In this document: positions 1-10,200 of the stretch, piece by piece
Position numbering within the stretch: the stretch's first letter is position 1
Layout: the number at the start of each line of letters is the position of its first letter
DNA from: JBOZRQ01 sp050789255
GTDB lineage: Bacteria; Bacillota; Sulfobacillia; Symbiobacteriales; Symbiobacteriaceae
Length of the DNA: 64,000 nt
Direction of reading: 5' to 3'
Assembly: GCA_050789255.1 (NCBI GenBank)
Contig: JBOZRQ010000009.1
Coordinates: forward strand, 62,001 to 126,000
Notes under the pieces: model-generated
What the model was told of the DNA's origin: nothing
What the model saw: the letters and a program-made list of their open reading frames with translations, nothing else
Database searches by the model: none
Position numbers and translations under genes: made by a program

Positions 1-1
1 C

Positions 2-835
2 GAGGTCGACCTGATCGGCTCCCACGGGCAGACCGTCTGGCACGACCCTGCCGGAGAGCCCCGCAGCACGCTTCAGATTGGGGAGCCGGCTGTGATCAGT
101 GAGGCGACCGGGGCCGTGGTCGTCGCCGACTTCCGTGTGCGCGACGTGGCCGCCGGCGGGCAGGGCGCCCCCCTGGTGCCCTACGCCGACTACTGCCTGC
201 TCCGCCATGACCGGCTGAACCGGGCGGTCCAGAACATCGGCGGCATCGCCAATGTGACGTACCTGCCAGCCGGCTGCGGTGTGACGCAGGTGCTGGCTTT
301 CGACACCGGACCGGGCAACATGATCATGGACGCCCTGTGCGCTGAGCACTTCGGCCGCCCCTACGACGAGGGCGGTGCGATTGCCGCCTCAGGCCGTGTC
401 GACAGCACCCTGCTCGGCGAACTGATGAACCACCACTACCTGGCGGAGGCGCCGCCGAAAACCACGGGCCGTGAGCTCTTCGGCGTGCAGTTCGCTCGGA
501 CTCTGGCGAGGCGCGCTCAGCCAGCGGACCTCGTCGCCACGGCGACCGCCTTTACCGCCCGCTCGATCGCCGACAGTTACCGCCGCTTCCTGGGTCCGGT
601 GGACGAGGTGATCGTCAGCGGGGGCGGCGCCCGGAACCCGATTTTGATGCAGATGCTGTCCCAGGCGCTGCCGGGCGTCCGCGTCATGCCCTCCGAAGGG
701 GTGGGGATCGACGCCGACGCCAAAGAGGCCGTCGCCTTTGCGTTGCTGGCCAACGATGCGATCCTCGGACTGACGACAAACATACCCGGGGCGACCGGTG
801 GGCGCCCTGCGGTTCTAGGGAAGGTGCAGCTATGA
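2..835 (+). CDS. anmK: Anhydro-N-acetylmuramic acid kinase, 5' truncated by the window edge
   Basis: This is the C-terminal 277 residues of a protein normally about 370-390 residues long; the frame is open from base 2 and the start lies outside the window. AnmK phosphorylates and opens 1,6-anhydro-MurNAc to MurNAc-6-P in cytoplasmic cell-wall recycling. Visible motifs are GSHGQTV near the truncated start, LQIGEPAVI, VVADFR, AAGGQGAPLVP, the ATP-site FDTGPGNMIMD and VSGGGARNP. The TGA stop overlaps the nagA ATG (ATGA at 832-835), so it is co-translated with the amino-sugar genes, consistent with MurNAc entering the GlcNAc-6-P route. Identification is from motif content and context; the truncation is only an edge effect. 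Confidence 0.96.
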   Translation, partial: EVDLIGSHGQTVWHDPAGEPRSTLQIGEPAVISEATGAVVVADFRVRDVAAGGQGAPLVPYADYCLLRHDRLNRAVQNIGGIANVTYLPAGCGVTQVLAFDTGPGNMIMDALCAEHFGRPYDEGGAIAASGRVDSTLLGELMNHHYLAEAPPKTTGRELFGVQFARTLARRAQPADLVATATAFTARSIADSYRRFLGPVDEVIVSGGGARNPILMQMLSQALPGVRVMPSEGVGIDADAKEAVAFALLANDAILGLTTNIPGATGGRPAVLGKVQL

Positions 836-1989
836 GCAAGTGGTTCAAGGGCTCCGTGATTCTCGCTGACCGTGTGCTTCAGAACGGCATGGTGCAGGTG
901 AACGGCTCGGTGATCGAATCGGTCGTCGACCTGCACACGCAGCCGGCCCCGTCGGTGGACGACAAGGATGTCACCACGGTGGAGGGCTACCTGGCCCCTG
1001 GCTACATCGACATTCACGTGCACGGCGCCGGCGGCGCTGACTTCCTCGACGGCGACCCCGAGGCCTCCGCGGTGATCACGGAGACCCACGCCCGCTATGG
1101 CACCACGGGCCTGCTGGCCACCACCCTGACCGCCTCCGAAGAGGATATCATCAAGGCGATCCGGGCTGCCCGCACGGCGCCCCGGCGCGGCGCCAAGATC
1201 CTGGGCTATCACATCGAGGGTCCGTTCATCAACTACAAGATGAAGGGCGCCCAGGACGGCCGCTTCGTGCGTGCCGCCTCCGTCGCCGAGATCGACCACT
1301 GGATGGCCGAGGGGCGCCCGGAGGATCGCTGGCATGTCACCCTGGCTCCCGAAATCGAGGGGGCGGAGGAGGCGACCCGCCACCTGGTCTCCCGGGGCGC
1401 CGTCGTCAGCGCCGGCCACACCGACTCCACCTTCGCCCAGATGAAGGCTGCCGTGGAGAATGGCATCCGCCACGTCACCCATCTGTACAACGCCATGAAG
1501 CCGCTCCACCACCGGGAGCCCGGCACGGTGGGCGCAGCCATCACCCTGCCCGGCATCACCACCGAAATCATCTCCGACGGGATTCACATCCATCCGTCGT
1601 CCATCGCCCTGGCCGTAGAGGCCCGGGGTTGGGAGAACGTGCTCCTGATCACCGACGCCATGCGGGCCGCCGGCCTGGGCGACGGTGAGTTCACCCTGGG
1701 CGTGCTGCCCACCACGGTGAAGAACGGCGAGGCCCGCCTGGCCGACGGCACCCTGGCCGGCTCGGTCCTCACGATGGCCGATGCGGTCCGCAACGTCATC
1801 CGGTTCACCGGGCTGCCCCTGCATGCTGCCGTCGCCATGGCCTCGCTCAACCCCGCCCGCCGCTGCCGGCTCGATGACCGGAAGGGCTCCATCGCCCCCG
1901 GTAAGGACGCCGACCTGCTGATCCTGGACAAGGATCTGCGGGTACTGACTACCATCGTGGAAGGAACCGTGGTATTCAATCAGAGGTGA
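832..1989 (+). CDS. nagA: N-acetylglucosamine-6-phosphate deacetylase
   Basis: The 385-residue cytosolic amidohydrolase removes acetate from GlcNAc-6-P to give glucosamine-6-P. The sequence shows the metal motif HVH at residues 62-64 (GYIDIHVHGAGG), the family segment GYHIEGPFIN, SAGHTDST, THLYNAMKPLHHREPG and the catalytic-Asp region LITDAM. Length matches the family. The ATG overlaps the anmK stop, and nagB starts 8 bp after its stop, giving a three-gene operon. No regulator or promoter for the operon is in view. Confidence 0.97.
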   Translation: MSKWFKGSVILADRVLQNGMVQVNGSVIESVVDLHTQPAPSVDDKDVTTVEGYLAPGYIDIHVHGAGGADFLDGDPEASAVITETHARYGTTGLLATTLTASEEDIIKAIRAARTAPRRGAKILGYHIEGPFINYKMKGAQDGRFVRAASVAEIDHWMAEGRPEDRWHVTLAPEIEGAEEATRHLVSRGAVVSAGHTDSTFAQMKAAVENGIRHVTHLYNAMKPLHHREPGTVGAAITLPGITTEIISDGIHIHPSSIALAVEARGWENVLLITDAMRAAGLGDGEFTLGVLPTTVKNGEARLADGTLAGSVLTMADAVRNVIRFTGLPLHAAVAMASLNPARRCRLDDRKGSIAPGKDADLLILDKDLRVLTTIVEGTVVFNQR

Positions 1990-1996
1990 TCCGTCT

Positions 1997-2719
1997 ATGC
2001 GCACCCTGGTGTACAATTCCTACGCAGACCTCTCCCGCAAGGCGGCCGAAATCGTCGCCGACCTGGTTCGCCACCAGCCTGACGCCGTGCTGGGCCTGCC
2101 CACCGGCGGCACGCCCGAGGGCTTCTACGCAGCCCTGTGCGAACTGGATGTCGACTTCGCCCGTGTGCGGACCTTCAACCTGGACGAGTACCTGGGGCTG
2201 CCCGCCGACCACCCGCAGAGTTACTACTCCTACATGCGCACACACCTGTTTGACCGGGTGGACATCCCCCCGGCGCAAACGCACCTGCCCAACGGGATGG
2301 CCATCGATCCGGAGGCCGAGTGTGCCCGCTATGAGCAGGCGCTTCGTGCCGCTGGCGGGCTTGACCTGGTGATCCTGGGTGTCGGTCACAACGGGCATAT
2401 CGGCTTTAACGAGCCGGGAACATCCTGGTCTTCCAGGACCCGGCGGGTCCAACTGGCCCAGCGGACCCGGGAGGCCAACGCCCGTTTCTTCGGGAGCCTG
2501 GATAAGGTGCCCACCGAGGCCCTGACCATGGGCATCGGCACGATCCTGGAGGCACGGAGAATCCTGCTGCTGGCCTCGGGCGAGTCGAAGGCGGAGATCG
2601 TCCGGCGGACCCTTCAGGCGGCGCCCAGTGAGGAGATTCCCTCGACGGCGCTCCGCGCGCACCCTGATGTGACTGTGCTGCTGGACCGGGCTGCGGCCGG
2701 ATCTTTGGCGATGCGCTAA
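1997..2719 (+). CDS. nagB: Glucosamine-6-phosphate deaminase
   Basis: The 240-residue protein converts glucosamine-6-P to fructose-6-P and ammonia, the last step feeding recycled or imported amino sugars into glycolysis. Seen: phosphate-binding GLPTGGTP, FNLDEYLGL, ILGVGHNGHIGFNEPG and a TMGIGTIL segment, all typical of the NagB family. The start is supported by AGAGGTGAT just upstream. It is the last gene of the operon and is followed by a strong terminator. It is the short bacterial form without the C-terminal extension of enteric NagB. Confidence 0.96.
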   Translation: MRTLVYNSYADLSRKAAEIVADLVRHQPDAVLGLPTGGTPEGFYAALCELDVDFARVRTFNLDEYLGLPADHPQSYYSYMRTHLFDRVDIPPAQTHLPNGMAIDPEAECARYEQALRAAGGLDLVILGVGHNGHIGFNEPGTSWSSRTRRVQLAQRTREANARFFGSLDKVPTEALTMGIGTILEARRILLLASGESKAEIVRRTLQAAPSEEIPSTALRAHPDVTVLLDRAAAGSLAMR

Positions 2720-2724
2720 ACAGC

Positions 2725-2766
2725 GAAGCCCCCGACTTCAAGGAGATGAAGTCGGGGGCTTCTTGA
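2725..2766 (+). terminator. Rho-independent terminator of the anmK-nagA-nagB operon
   Basis: A perfect 15-bp stem (2725-2739 with 2748-2762, outer sequence GAAGCCCCCGACTTC) with an 8-nt loop follows nagB directly and ends in TTCTT. The -35 box of the next promoter begins at the last base region of the stem. Confidence 0.9.
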
Positions 2767-2792
2767 CATCTCATATTAAGATCTGGTACTAT
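2763..2792 (+). promoter_or_regulatory. Sigma-A type promoter for the small gene at 2837
   Basis: A perfect -35 TTGACA (2763-2768), an 18-bp spacer and TACTAT (2787-2792) preceded by TG (extended -10). It directs transcription into the 72-residue reading frame starting at 2837. It abuts the nag operon terminator, so the two units are insulated. Confidence 0.65.
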
Positions 2793-2836
2793 AAACTCAT
2801 CATAAGGAATAGGCTCATGGCAGGGAGGGTGGTCAC

Positions 2837-3055
2837 ATGAAGAGCGTGTCAGTCGGTTGGGAGTACGAGGTGCCCGCCGAGGAGGTTCAGGAGGCCCGGG
2901 ACAGCCGCCGGGCCGAGCTGGAGAGCTATTACGGCGCTGCCGCCGAATCCCTGACGGACCTGGAGGTCGCCCGGTACCTGGTGCGCATGGCGCATCCTAC
3001 CGCACGGTACCTGCGCCCCGGCATGGGGATCGGTTTTTCCCTACAGCATGCGTAG
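2837..3055 (+). CDS. Small hypothetical protein, 72 aa
   Basis: Not recognised. The start is supported by GGGAGGG upstream and a well-formed promoter 45 bp before it. The first two thirds is charged and probably helical (EEVQEARDSRRAELESYY), rich in Glu, Arg and Ala, with no signal peptide or membrane segment. The C-terminal part (RYLRPGMGIGFSLQHA) is different in composition. It sits alone between the nag terminator and the esterase. It could be a real small protein or a translated leader; there is no homology evidence here. Confidence 0.5.
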   Translation: MKSVSVGWEYEVPAEEVQEARDSRRAELESYYGAAAESLTDLEVARYLVRMAHPTARYLRPGMGIGFSLQHA

Positions 3056-3165
3056 CCGTCCTGCGAGCCGATAGAACTCCCCATTGTAATCTTACCGGTG
3101 TGGGTCGTTTCTGTTAGGATAATATCAGTCCTAAGCAGGAATCGGTCCCCGGGAGGTAAGGCAAG

Positions 3166-4233
3166 ATGCACGGCGCGGTTCGGTCCGTCATGGCGGTAGT
3201 CGCTGGGGCTGTAGTGCTCGACCTGTGCCTGACATTCCTGCCCCCGGCGGGTGTATTGCGGGTGGCCTACGCCCCGGTGTCGGAGTACCGGGTTCCGCCG
3301 CCGCCCCCTCCGCCCAAGCCACAAATGCTGGGGGCGAAGGTGTACAGCCAACCGGGCCGGATCGAGTCCTTCACCTTTGACAGCGTTGCCCTGAACAGCC
3401 GCAAGACGGTCAACCTATACCTGCCGCCGGGCTATGACGAGGGCGACAATACCTACCCAGTCATCTATCTGCTGCGGGGGCACCAATCCGAGTGGACCGA
3501 TGTGAGCAACCCGCTCCGCAAGGGCCGGGGGGCTCAGCAGATCGCGGACCAGCTGATCATGTCCGGGGCGATCCCGCCCGTAATTCTGGCCATGCCGCCG
3601 CTCTCCTCGGATGACCGCAAGGTAATCACCCTGGGCATCAACCTGCCGAACCCGAAGCGCGCGGGCGACCACCCGGGCGTGGGTCCGGGGCGCTTTGAGG
3701 AGTTCCTGGTGCGCGAGGTGATCCCCGAGATCGACCGCCGCTACCGGACGATCCCACTGCGGGAGTACCGCGGCGTCGACGGCTTCTCGCTCGGCGGATT
3801 CGCCGGCGTCTCGCTGGCGTTGCGCTTCCCGGAGCTCTTTGCCTCGGTGGGCGCCTACGAGCCTTCATTCCTCTGGCCCGGCGGGCGCCGGCCCGACGGC
3901 CGGATCGACGAGACCATCACCCAGGACATGGCGGTCACCTTTGGCGACCCGCCCGACCTGGAGCTGGTACAGCGCTACAACCCCATCGACCTGATCGGGG
4001 CCATGCCGCCCGAGCAACTGCGGCAGTTCACCTTCCACCTGCAGTCCGCCCAGCCCGGTTCCGGCGACAGCGCCCGCGTGGACGCCTTCCTGACCAAGCT
4101 GGCGGCCAAAGGCGTTACGAACAGCTTCACGCCCCCGAATATCACCGGCGGCAGACACGGGTGGTACTGGGCGGACGAGCACCTGATCCAGGTGCTGCCC
4201 AAGCACTTGAGCACGTTTGCAGCGGCCAAATAA
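3166..4233 (+). CDS. Exported or membrane-anchored alpha/beta-hydrolase esterase (esterase D / enterochelin esterase-like family)
   Basis: The 355-residue protein starts with a hydrophobic signal or anchor segment (residues 6-30), then a proline run at residues 44-50 that probably acts as a spacer, then a putative-esterase domain. Nucleophile elbow GFSLGG has Ser208; NLYLPPGYDEG and YPVIYLLRGHQ are typical of the esterase-D fold, and the likely catalytic His is in GGRHGWYW near residue 331. The substrate cannot be told; the family includes mycolyltransferase-like, feruloyl and siderophore esterases. The start has GGGAGGTAAG upstream. It is a single-gene unit ended by a terminator shared with the convergent flagellin gene. 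Confidence 0.85.
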   Translation: MHGAVRSVMAVVAGAVVLDLCLTFLPPAGVLRVAYAPVSEYRVPPPPPPPKPQMLGAKVYSQPGRIESFTFDSVALNSRKTVNLYLPPGYDEGDNTYPVIYLLRGHQSEWTDVSNPLRKGRGAQQIADQLIMSGAIPPVILAMPPLSSDDRKVITLGINLPNPKRAGDHPGVGPGRFEEFLVREVIPEIDRRYRTIPLREYRGVDGFSLGGFAGVSLALRFPELFASVGAYEPSFLWPGGRRPDGRIDETITQDMAVTFGDPPDLELVQRYNPIDLIGAMPPEQLRQFTFHLQSAQPGSGDSARVDAFLTKLAAKGVTNSFTPPNITGGRHGWYWADEHLIQVLPKHLSTFAAAK

Positions 4234-4234
4234 G

Positions 4235-4270
4235 AAGAGGGAACACCATCAGCGGGTGTTCCCTCTTTGT
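4235..4270. terminator. Bidirectional terminator between convergent esterase and flagellin genes
   Basis: A 13-bp perfect stem (4235-4247 with 4255-4267, AAGAGGGAACACC) lies in the 38-bp gap between the two stop codons. It has A-rich sequence on one side and TTTG on the other, so it could serve both strands. Confidence 0.8.
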
Positions 4271-4271
4271 G

Positions 4272-7200
4272 TTATTTCGCCATGCTGAACCCGGGCAGCC
4301 CCACGCCGAAGGTTGTTGGGTCGGGCATCGGGGGCCGGAGGTCGCCCGCCTGAGAAAGCGGCGAGAGCAGAACGCTGATCGCATTCCTGCGCCCGTCCAG
4401 GCCGGCGGCCATGATCTGGGCGCCCGACTGGAAGGCCAGGTTACTGCGCACGAAGGCCAGGGACTCCAGGGCCATGTCAGCGTCGATGATCCGGCTCTTG
4501 GCGTCGACCATGGCGACCTCGTAGGCGGTCTGGCGGTTCATCTCGAACTGGAGGCTGGACGCCGTCGCACCCACCTCGCCGCGGGCCCGGAGCACGGTTG
4601 AGATCGCCTCGTCGAGCACCCGCTGGGCGCCGAGGGCGCCGGTGCTGCTCTGGATATCCAGCGTGTTCAGCCCCAGGACCGCCGAGCTGATTGAGGGCAG
4701 CTTCATCTCCACCGTTGCCCGGCCGTTCGGGCCAGACATGACCCGGAAGGTGGTATCGATGGGAGCCGAGTTGCTCTTGCCGTCCAGCCGGTAGTCCAGC
4801 AGCTGCGGGGTGGAGCTGCCCGTGCCGCTGAAGGTGGCGCGTAGGGCTACCTTCGTACCGGCAGACCCAAAGCTGACCTCGTTGCCCGGGGCGGCAGCCA
4901 CCCAGGTCGCACCGCCATCGTTGGAGAGCTCGAAGCTCATGGAGCCGCCGTTCAGGAGGTAGTTAGCCATGAACTTCAGCTTGTCCACGGCGAAGGGCAG
5001 CGTCTCAATCGTCGTCGTCATGGTGCCGCTGGTCTGGTAGGCTTCGGTCGTCGCCGACCAGTCCACAAGCTGTGCGGTGTTGCGCCCGTCCGAACTGGTC
5101 AGGGTCGCCCGCATCTGCAGTAGGTTCCCTGGGGTCGTCAGGGTCGCGTTCACCCCGGGGGTCACCGTTTGCCAGGTGCTACCGCCGTCCGCGGAGACTT
5201 CGTACGTGATGGCCGTGCCAGCAGGCTTGTTGGCCGTGGTGTTCAGGGTGATGTTGGAGATCGGGGTGGCCAGGTTCTGCAGCGCTGAGTAGACCACGGT
5301 GCTCTGGTACATCGGCGCCGAGATCGTGTAGTCCAGCAGCTCGGGGGAGGCTGTGTTGGTGCCGGTCAGGGTGGCACGCATGGCCACCTGGCGCCCGGCC
5401 GAGCCGAAGTTGACTACGCTGCCCGGCGTGGCCGCCACCCAGGTGGTGCCGCCGTCGTTGGAGAGCTCGTAGGAGATCCCCGTGCCGGCGCCCACGTTGG
5501 CGTTCACGTCCAGCTTGAGCTGCGTCACATCGTGCCCGATGTCCGTCACCTTGCTGGTCATGGTGGCCGGGCCGCTGTAGTCCCGGGTCTCCAGGGTGTA
5601 ATCCAGCAGCTTGGCGACCGACGTGGCCGGGTTGCTGGAGCTGAAGGAAGCCTTGAGCACCAGGTTCTGACCCGGGGTGACCGAGACGAAGCTGCCCGGC
5701 GTGATCGCCTGCCAGGTGCTGCCGCCGTCGGAGGAGAGCTGGTAGGTAATGTTGGTGCCGGCCGGCTTGTTCTCGTTGACGTTCAGCCGCACCTGGCTGA
5801 CGTTGCTGCCCACAGCCATCACGGTGGAGTACCAGTCAGAGCCCGTGGGCTGGTTGGTGGTCAGGCTGTAGTCCAGGAGCTCCGGCGTGAGGTTGGCGCT
5901 ACTGCTGCTCAGCTTGGCCCGCAGCACCACGCTGCTGCCCGCCGTGACCGCCGTGTTGCTGCCCGCCGTGATCGCTGACCAGGTGACGCCACCATCGGTG
6001 CTGAGCTCATAGGTGATGTCGGTGCCGCCCGGCTTATTCTCGGTGGCGTTCAGGGTGACGTTGTCGATGCTGTAGCCCAGGTTGTGGACCGTCGAATAGA
6101 CGTAGTGGCCCGATTCGTATCCCGGCACCTCCAGGGCGAAGGAGTTGACCGTGGGGGTTGCGGAGCCGTCGCCGGTCAGGGTCGACCGGAAGCCGATCTG
6201 GGTGCCGGCGCTGCCGAAGGTGGCGGTGCTGCCGGGGGTGACAGCCATCCAGGTGGTGCCGCCGTCGTTCGTCACCTCGTAGGTGACGTTGGTGCCGCCG
6301 GGCAACGTGCTGGAGGCGCTGGCCAGACGGACCTGGTTGGTGGCGGCGGACAGGGTCTGGAAGCTGGAAGTGAACATGTTGGTGGTCTCGTAGTCGTAGG
6401 TCTCCAGCTTCAGGTCCTGCAGCGACGCCGTGGCGTAGGGGTCCGAGGAGTTCAGGGTCGCCCGGACCACCAGCTGGTTGCCCGCCGTCCCCAGGTTGGT
6501 GATGGCGCCGGCGCTGACGCTCGTCCAGGTAGCGCCGTTGTCGGCGGAGACCTCATAGCTGATGGAGGTGCCAGCCGGCGTACTCTGGGTCGTGGAGAGC
6601 TTGACCGCGCTGGCGTTGGCGCCAAGGGTCGTGGTCACCGACTGCCAGACCGTGCTGGCCTGCTTTTGGTTGCTCTTGAGGGTGTAGCTGATCAGCTGCG
6701 GCGTCACCGTGGTGTCGCTGGTGGACAGGTTGGCTCGCAGCATCAGGTTCTGATCAGGCGAAACCGCCACGTTGGATCCGGGCGTGATCGCCTGCCAGGT
6801 GCTGCCGCCGTCGGTACTCAACTCATACGAGATATTGGTGCCGCTCGGCTTGTTCTCCACCACATCCAGCGTCACATTCTGCACGTTGTACCCGAAGTTC
6901 TGCACGGTCGAGGTGTAGGTGCCGCTGGCGGCGTACCCCGTGGTGTAGCCTTCGATGGTGAAGTCGTTTAGTGTGGGCGTGTAGTACTGGTCGGTGGAGT
7001 TCAGCGTGGCGCGCACCTTTACCGAGTTGGTGGCGGCGCCAAGGTTGAACGCACCCCCATTGGTGACCGCCTGCCAGGTAGTGCCGCCGTCGGTACTGAT
7101 CTCGTAGTTGATGGAGCTCCCGCCAGGGGTGGAGGCGTTGGCCGTCAACTTGATCTTGTTGACCGCCGAGCTGAAGGTGAAATCCTTGGAGACGAAGCTG

Positions 7201-10200
7201 CCAGTGGCCTGGTAGCGCGAGGCGGTAACGCTGTAGTCCGAGATGACCGGGGTGGTCGTTCCGCCGCCGCCCGCCTGGAGCTGCGCCCGCAGCTGCAACT
7301 GGGAAACAGGGCCGCCCAGGGAGTTGTTACCCAAGGAAGCCGTCTGCCAGGTTGCGCCGCCGTCGGTGGAGTACTCCCAGCCAACGGTTCCGCTCTGTGT
7401 GGCGGACAGGGTGAAGGCGTCGATGCTGTCGACCAGGGTGTAGTTCTGCGTGTACAGGTACTCCGAGGCGTTATACTGCTGGCGCGTGGCCGAGATCGTG
7501 TAGTCGCCCAGCGTGGGGGCGAAGCCCCGGTCCGCGGTCGAGAAGTTGGCCCGCACCTGCACCTGCGACGTGGTGGTGCCAAGGGTGACCTGGCTGCCGG
7601 CGGTAAAGGCGGTCCAGGTGGAGCCGTCCAGGCTGTACTCGTAGCTGATCGCGGTACCCGCCGGGGCGGTAGCGTTCGGGGTAAAGGTGAAATTGTCCAC
7701 CGGGGCGGCGAAGGTGTGCGCCGTGGTGGTGAAGCTGCCTGAGGTGTTGAACAGGTTGGCGCTGAGGGTGTAGTCCTGCAGCGTCGGCCCGCCGCCGTTA
7801 ACCCCCTGGGTGTTGGTCAGGGTGGCCTCTACGAGGAGTTGCTGCCCGGCCGCCACGCTGATGTTGCTGCCGCTGGTGATGGTCTGCCAGGTGGTGCCGT
7901 TGTCCGCGCTGACCCGGTAGGTGATGGTTCCGCCGGTGGTATTGGCGGTGGCGTTCAGCGTCAGGTTTTTGATGGTGTCGGTGGTGTTGGTGACCGTGGA
8001 CACGAAGGTGCCCGAGGTGCGGGCCGTGGTGTAGGCCAGGCCGGCCGACCACTCGCCGGCGGCGGTGGACTTGCCCAGGTAGAGCATGCGGGTGACGCCG
8101 GTAGCCGTATCGTACACGGCACCGCCGGTGTCGACAGCGTTCGTGTCCCAGCCGCTGGCGCCCTTGGTGATCACGTTGGTGGCGCCGCTGAAGCTCATCA
8201 GGTCCGTGCTGGTCTCTCGCACGATGTTGCCGGTGGCGTTGTCCTTGTAGTACAGCGAATAGCGGTTGCCCTCGTTCACGATTTGGGGGCCCTTGCCGTT
8301 CTTGTTGGTCCAACCGGCGACCTGACTCCAGGCGCCGTTCAGGGCGGTGGCCGAGAGCTGCTCGATCTGACTGGTGCCGCCGTTATTGACCTCCACGAAC
8401 ATGCGGTAGGTCCCGGAAGCGTCCTTTACGATGGTGGGCTGCCCGATGCTGGTGTAGGTGCCCCGCGTGGTGGCGGTCGCCTGGGCCGACCACCCGGTGG
8501 TGCCGTTGGTTGAACTCCGGCGGTAGACGTTGTTGCCGTCGGAGTAGAACATGTAGTAGGTGCCTGTGTCGTCCCGGGTTACGGTGATCTCCGAGTTCGC
8601 AGTTACGCCGGTGATGTTCAGGTTGGTGCCGGTTCCCCAAGTCTTGCCCCCGTCGGAGGACGTGGTGTAGCCGACGGTGTAGTTGGCGTTCTTGCCGGTG
8701 ACGTAGTACATGCGCAGATTGCCGCCGCCCAGGTCGACCACACTGCTGGAGATCACGCCGCGGGCATCGAAGTTATTGTTCACGCCCGGATTGAATACGG
8801 CCGTGGTGCCCTGCTTATTGTTGAGCTGCGCAGTCTGATCGAGCTGAAGCTGGCCGCCGCTGACCACCACGCCGGTCGACGAGGCGCCCACACCGGTGGA
8901 ATCGGTAAAGGTGTCCGTCTTGAGGGTAGCGGCAGAGGTCCCCAGGGAGACGGTGCCGGCGGTCGTATCGACGTTGACACCCGAGCTGGAGAGGATCTTG
9001 CTGGTGTCGGTAAAGGTGTCGTTGAAGGTTTCCGTAGCCGTGCTGGTGTTAAGCCGTACACTCCCGGTGCTGGTGTCCACCTTGGCCGTGGTTTGCACCG
9101 TGTTGACCCGGGTGAGGTCGCTGAAGGTGTCGCTGGCAGCGGTAAAGGTCTCGGAGAGCAACTGGACCGTGCCAGCCACCGTGTCGATGTTCAGGCCGGT
9201 ACTGCTGGCAATCTGGGAGAGATCGATGAAGGTGTCCGTGCCGGCGCTGATCCAACTGGGGGCCGAACCGCTAAGCTGGAAGTTTGGGGTGGCACTCCAC
9301 AGGGTGTTAGTTACATTGCCGGAGAGCACCTGGCCGAGGACGGTATCGACCGTGGCGGTACTGCTGAGGCCGTTGGTGCCCGCCGTGCTGGTGAAGGTGT
9401 CGAAGAAGCGCTGGTTGAGCACCTGCCCCAGCTGCCAGCCCGGGGTGCCCAAAAGGGCGCCGCCGAAGGCGGTCGGCAGGTAGGCCTTGCCGCCGTTAAT
9501 GACAGCGGTGGTAAGGCCCCCGTTGATCCCGCTCAGGTCGGCGAAGGAGTCGCTCCAGAGGCTGGAGGAGCCGACTCCCTGCGTGACGTAACCGCCGACC
9601 GTGTTGACGCTGGCGGTGGTCAGGCCCGTGTCGGTGCCGGCCGTGCTGGTGAAGGAGTCGCTGCCCCGGAGGGTGACCGCCTGGCTCAGGCGAACCAGCC
9701 CGCCGATGGTGTCGACCAGGGCTGTGGTAAGCCCGGCGTCCACCTTCGAGAGGGTGGCAAAAGTATCGGTGATGGCCGTTGCCATGGCCTGGGACGAGGT
9801 GGCGCCGACGCCGGTGGTCGACATGACGCTCTGCGTGTTGGATGCCAAGCCGATGCGGTCGGACTGCCAGGCGGTGTTCATCAGGCTATCCACGCCGCTT
9901 GCACCGTTAAAGGTGTCTTCCCTTAAGGTCACGACGCCCTGGCCGAAGGCGCCGAAGACGCGGCGCCCGTTGAAGGTAGCGTTCGCGGCCACATCATCGA
10001 TCGCGCGCCGAACGTCGACGAGCTCTTTGTGGAAGGAGGCCCGCTCGGCGTCGGAGATCGACCCGTTCGAAGCGGAGACCGCCAGTTGTCGGGCGCGCTG
10101 CAGGAGCGAGCTCACCTCGCCCAATGCGGCGTCCGCCACGTTCATGAGCGATTGGCCGTCGGAGATATTTCGGATCGCCATGCGGGTGCTCAGCACCTGC

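Noticed and set aside
577..2016. Long minus-strand reading frame opposite nagA and anmK
   Set aside because: It is a GC-driven antisense frame over three well-identified plus-strand genes; its protein is low-complexity with no family pattern.
3084..3123. Promoter TTGTAA ... GATAAT before the esterase
   Set aside because: Spacing is about 28 bp, too long for a normal sigma-A promoter; no better -35 was found.
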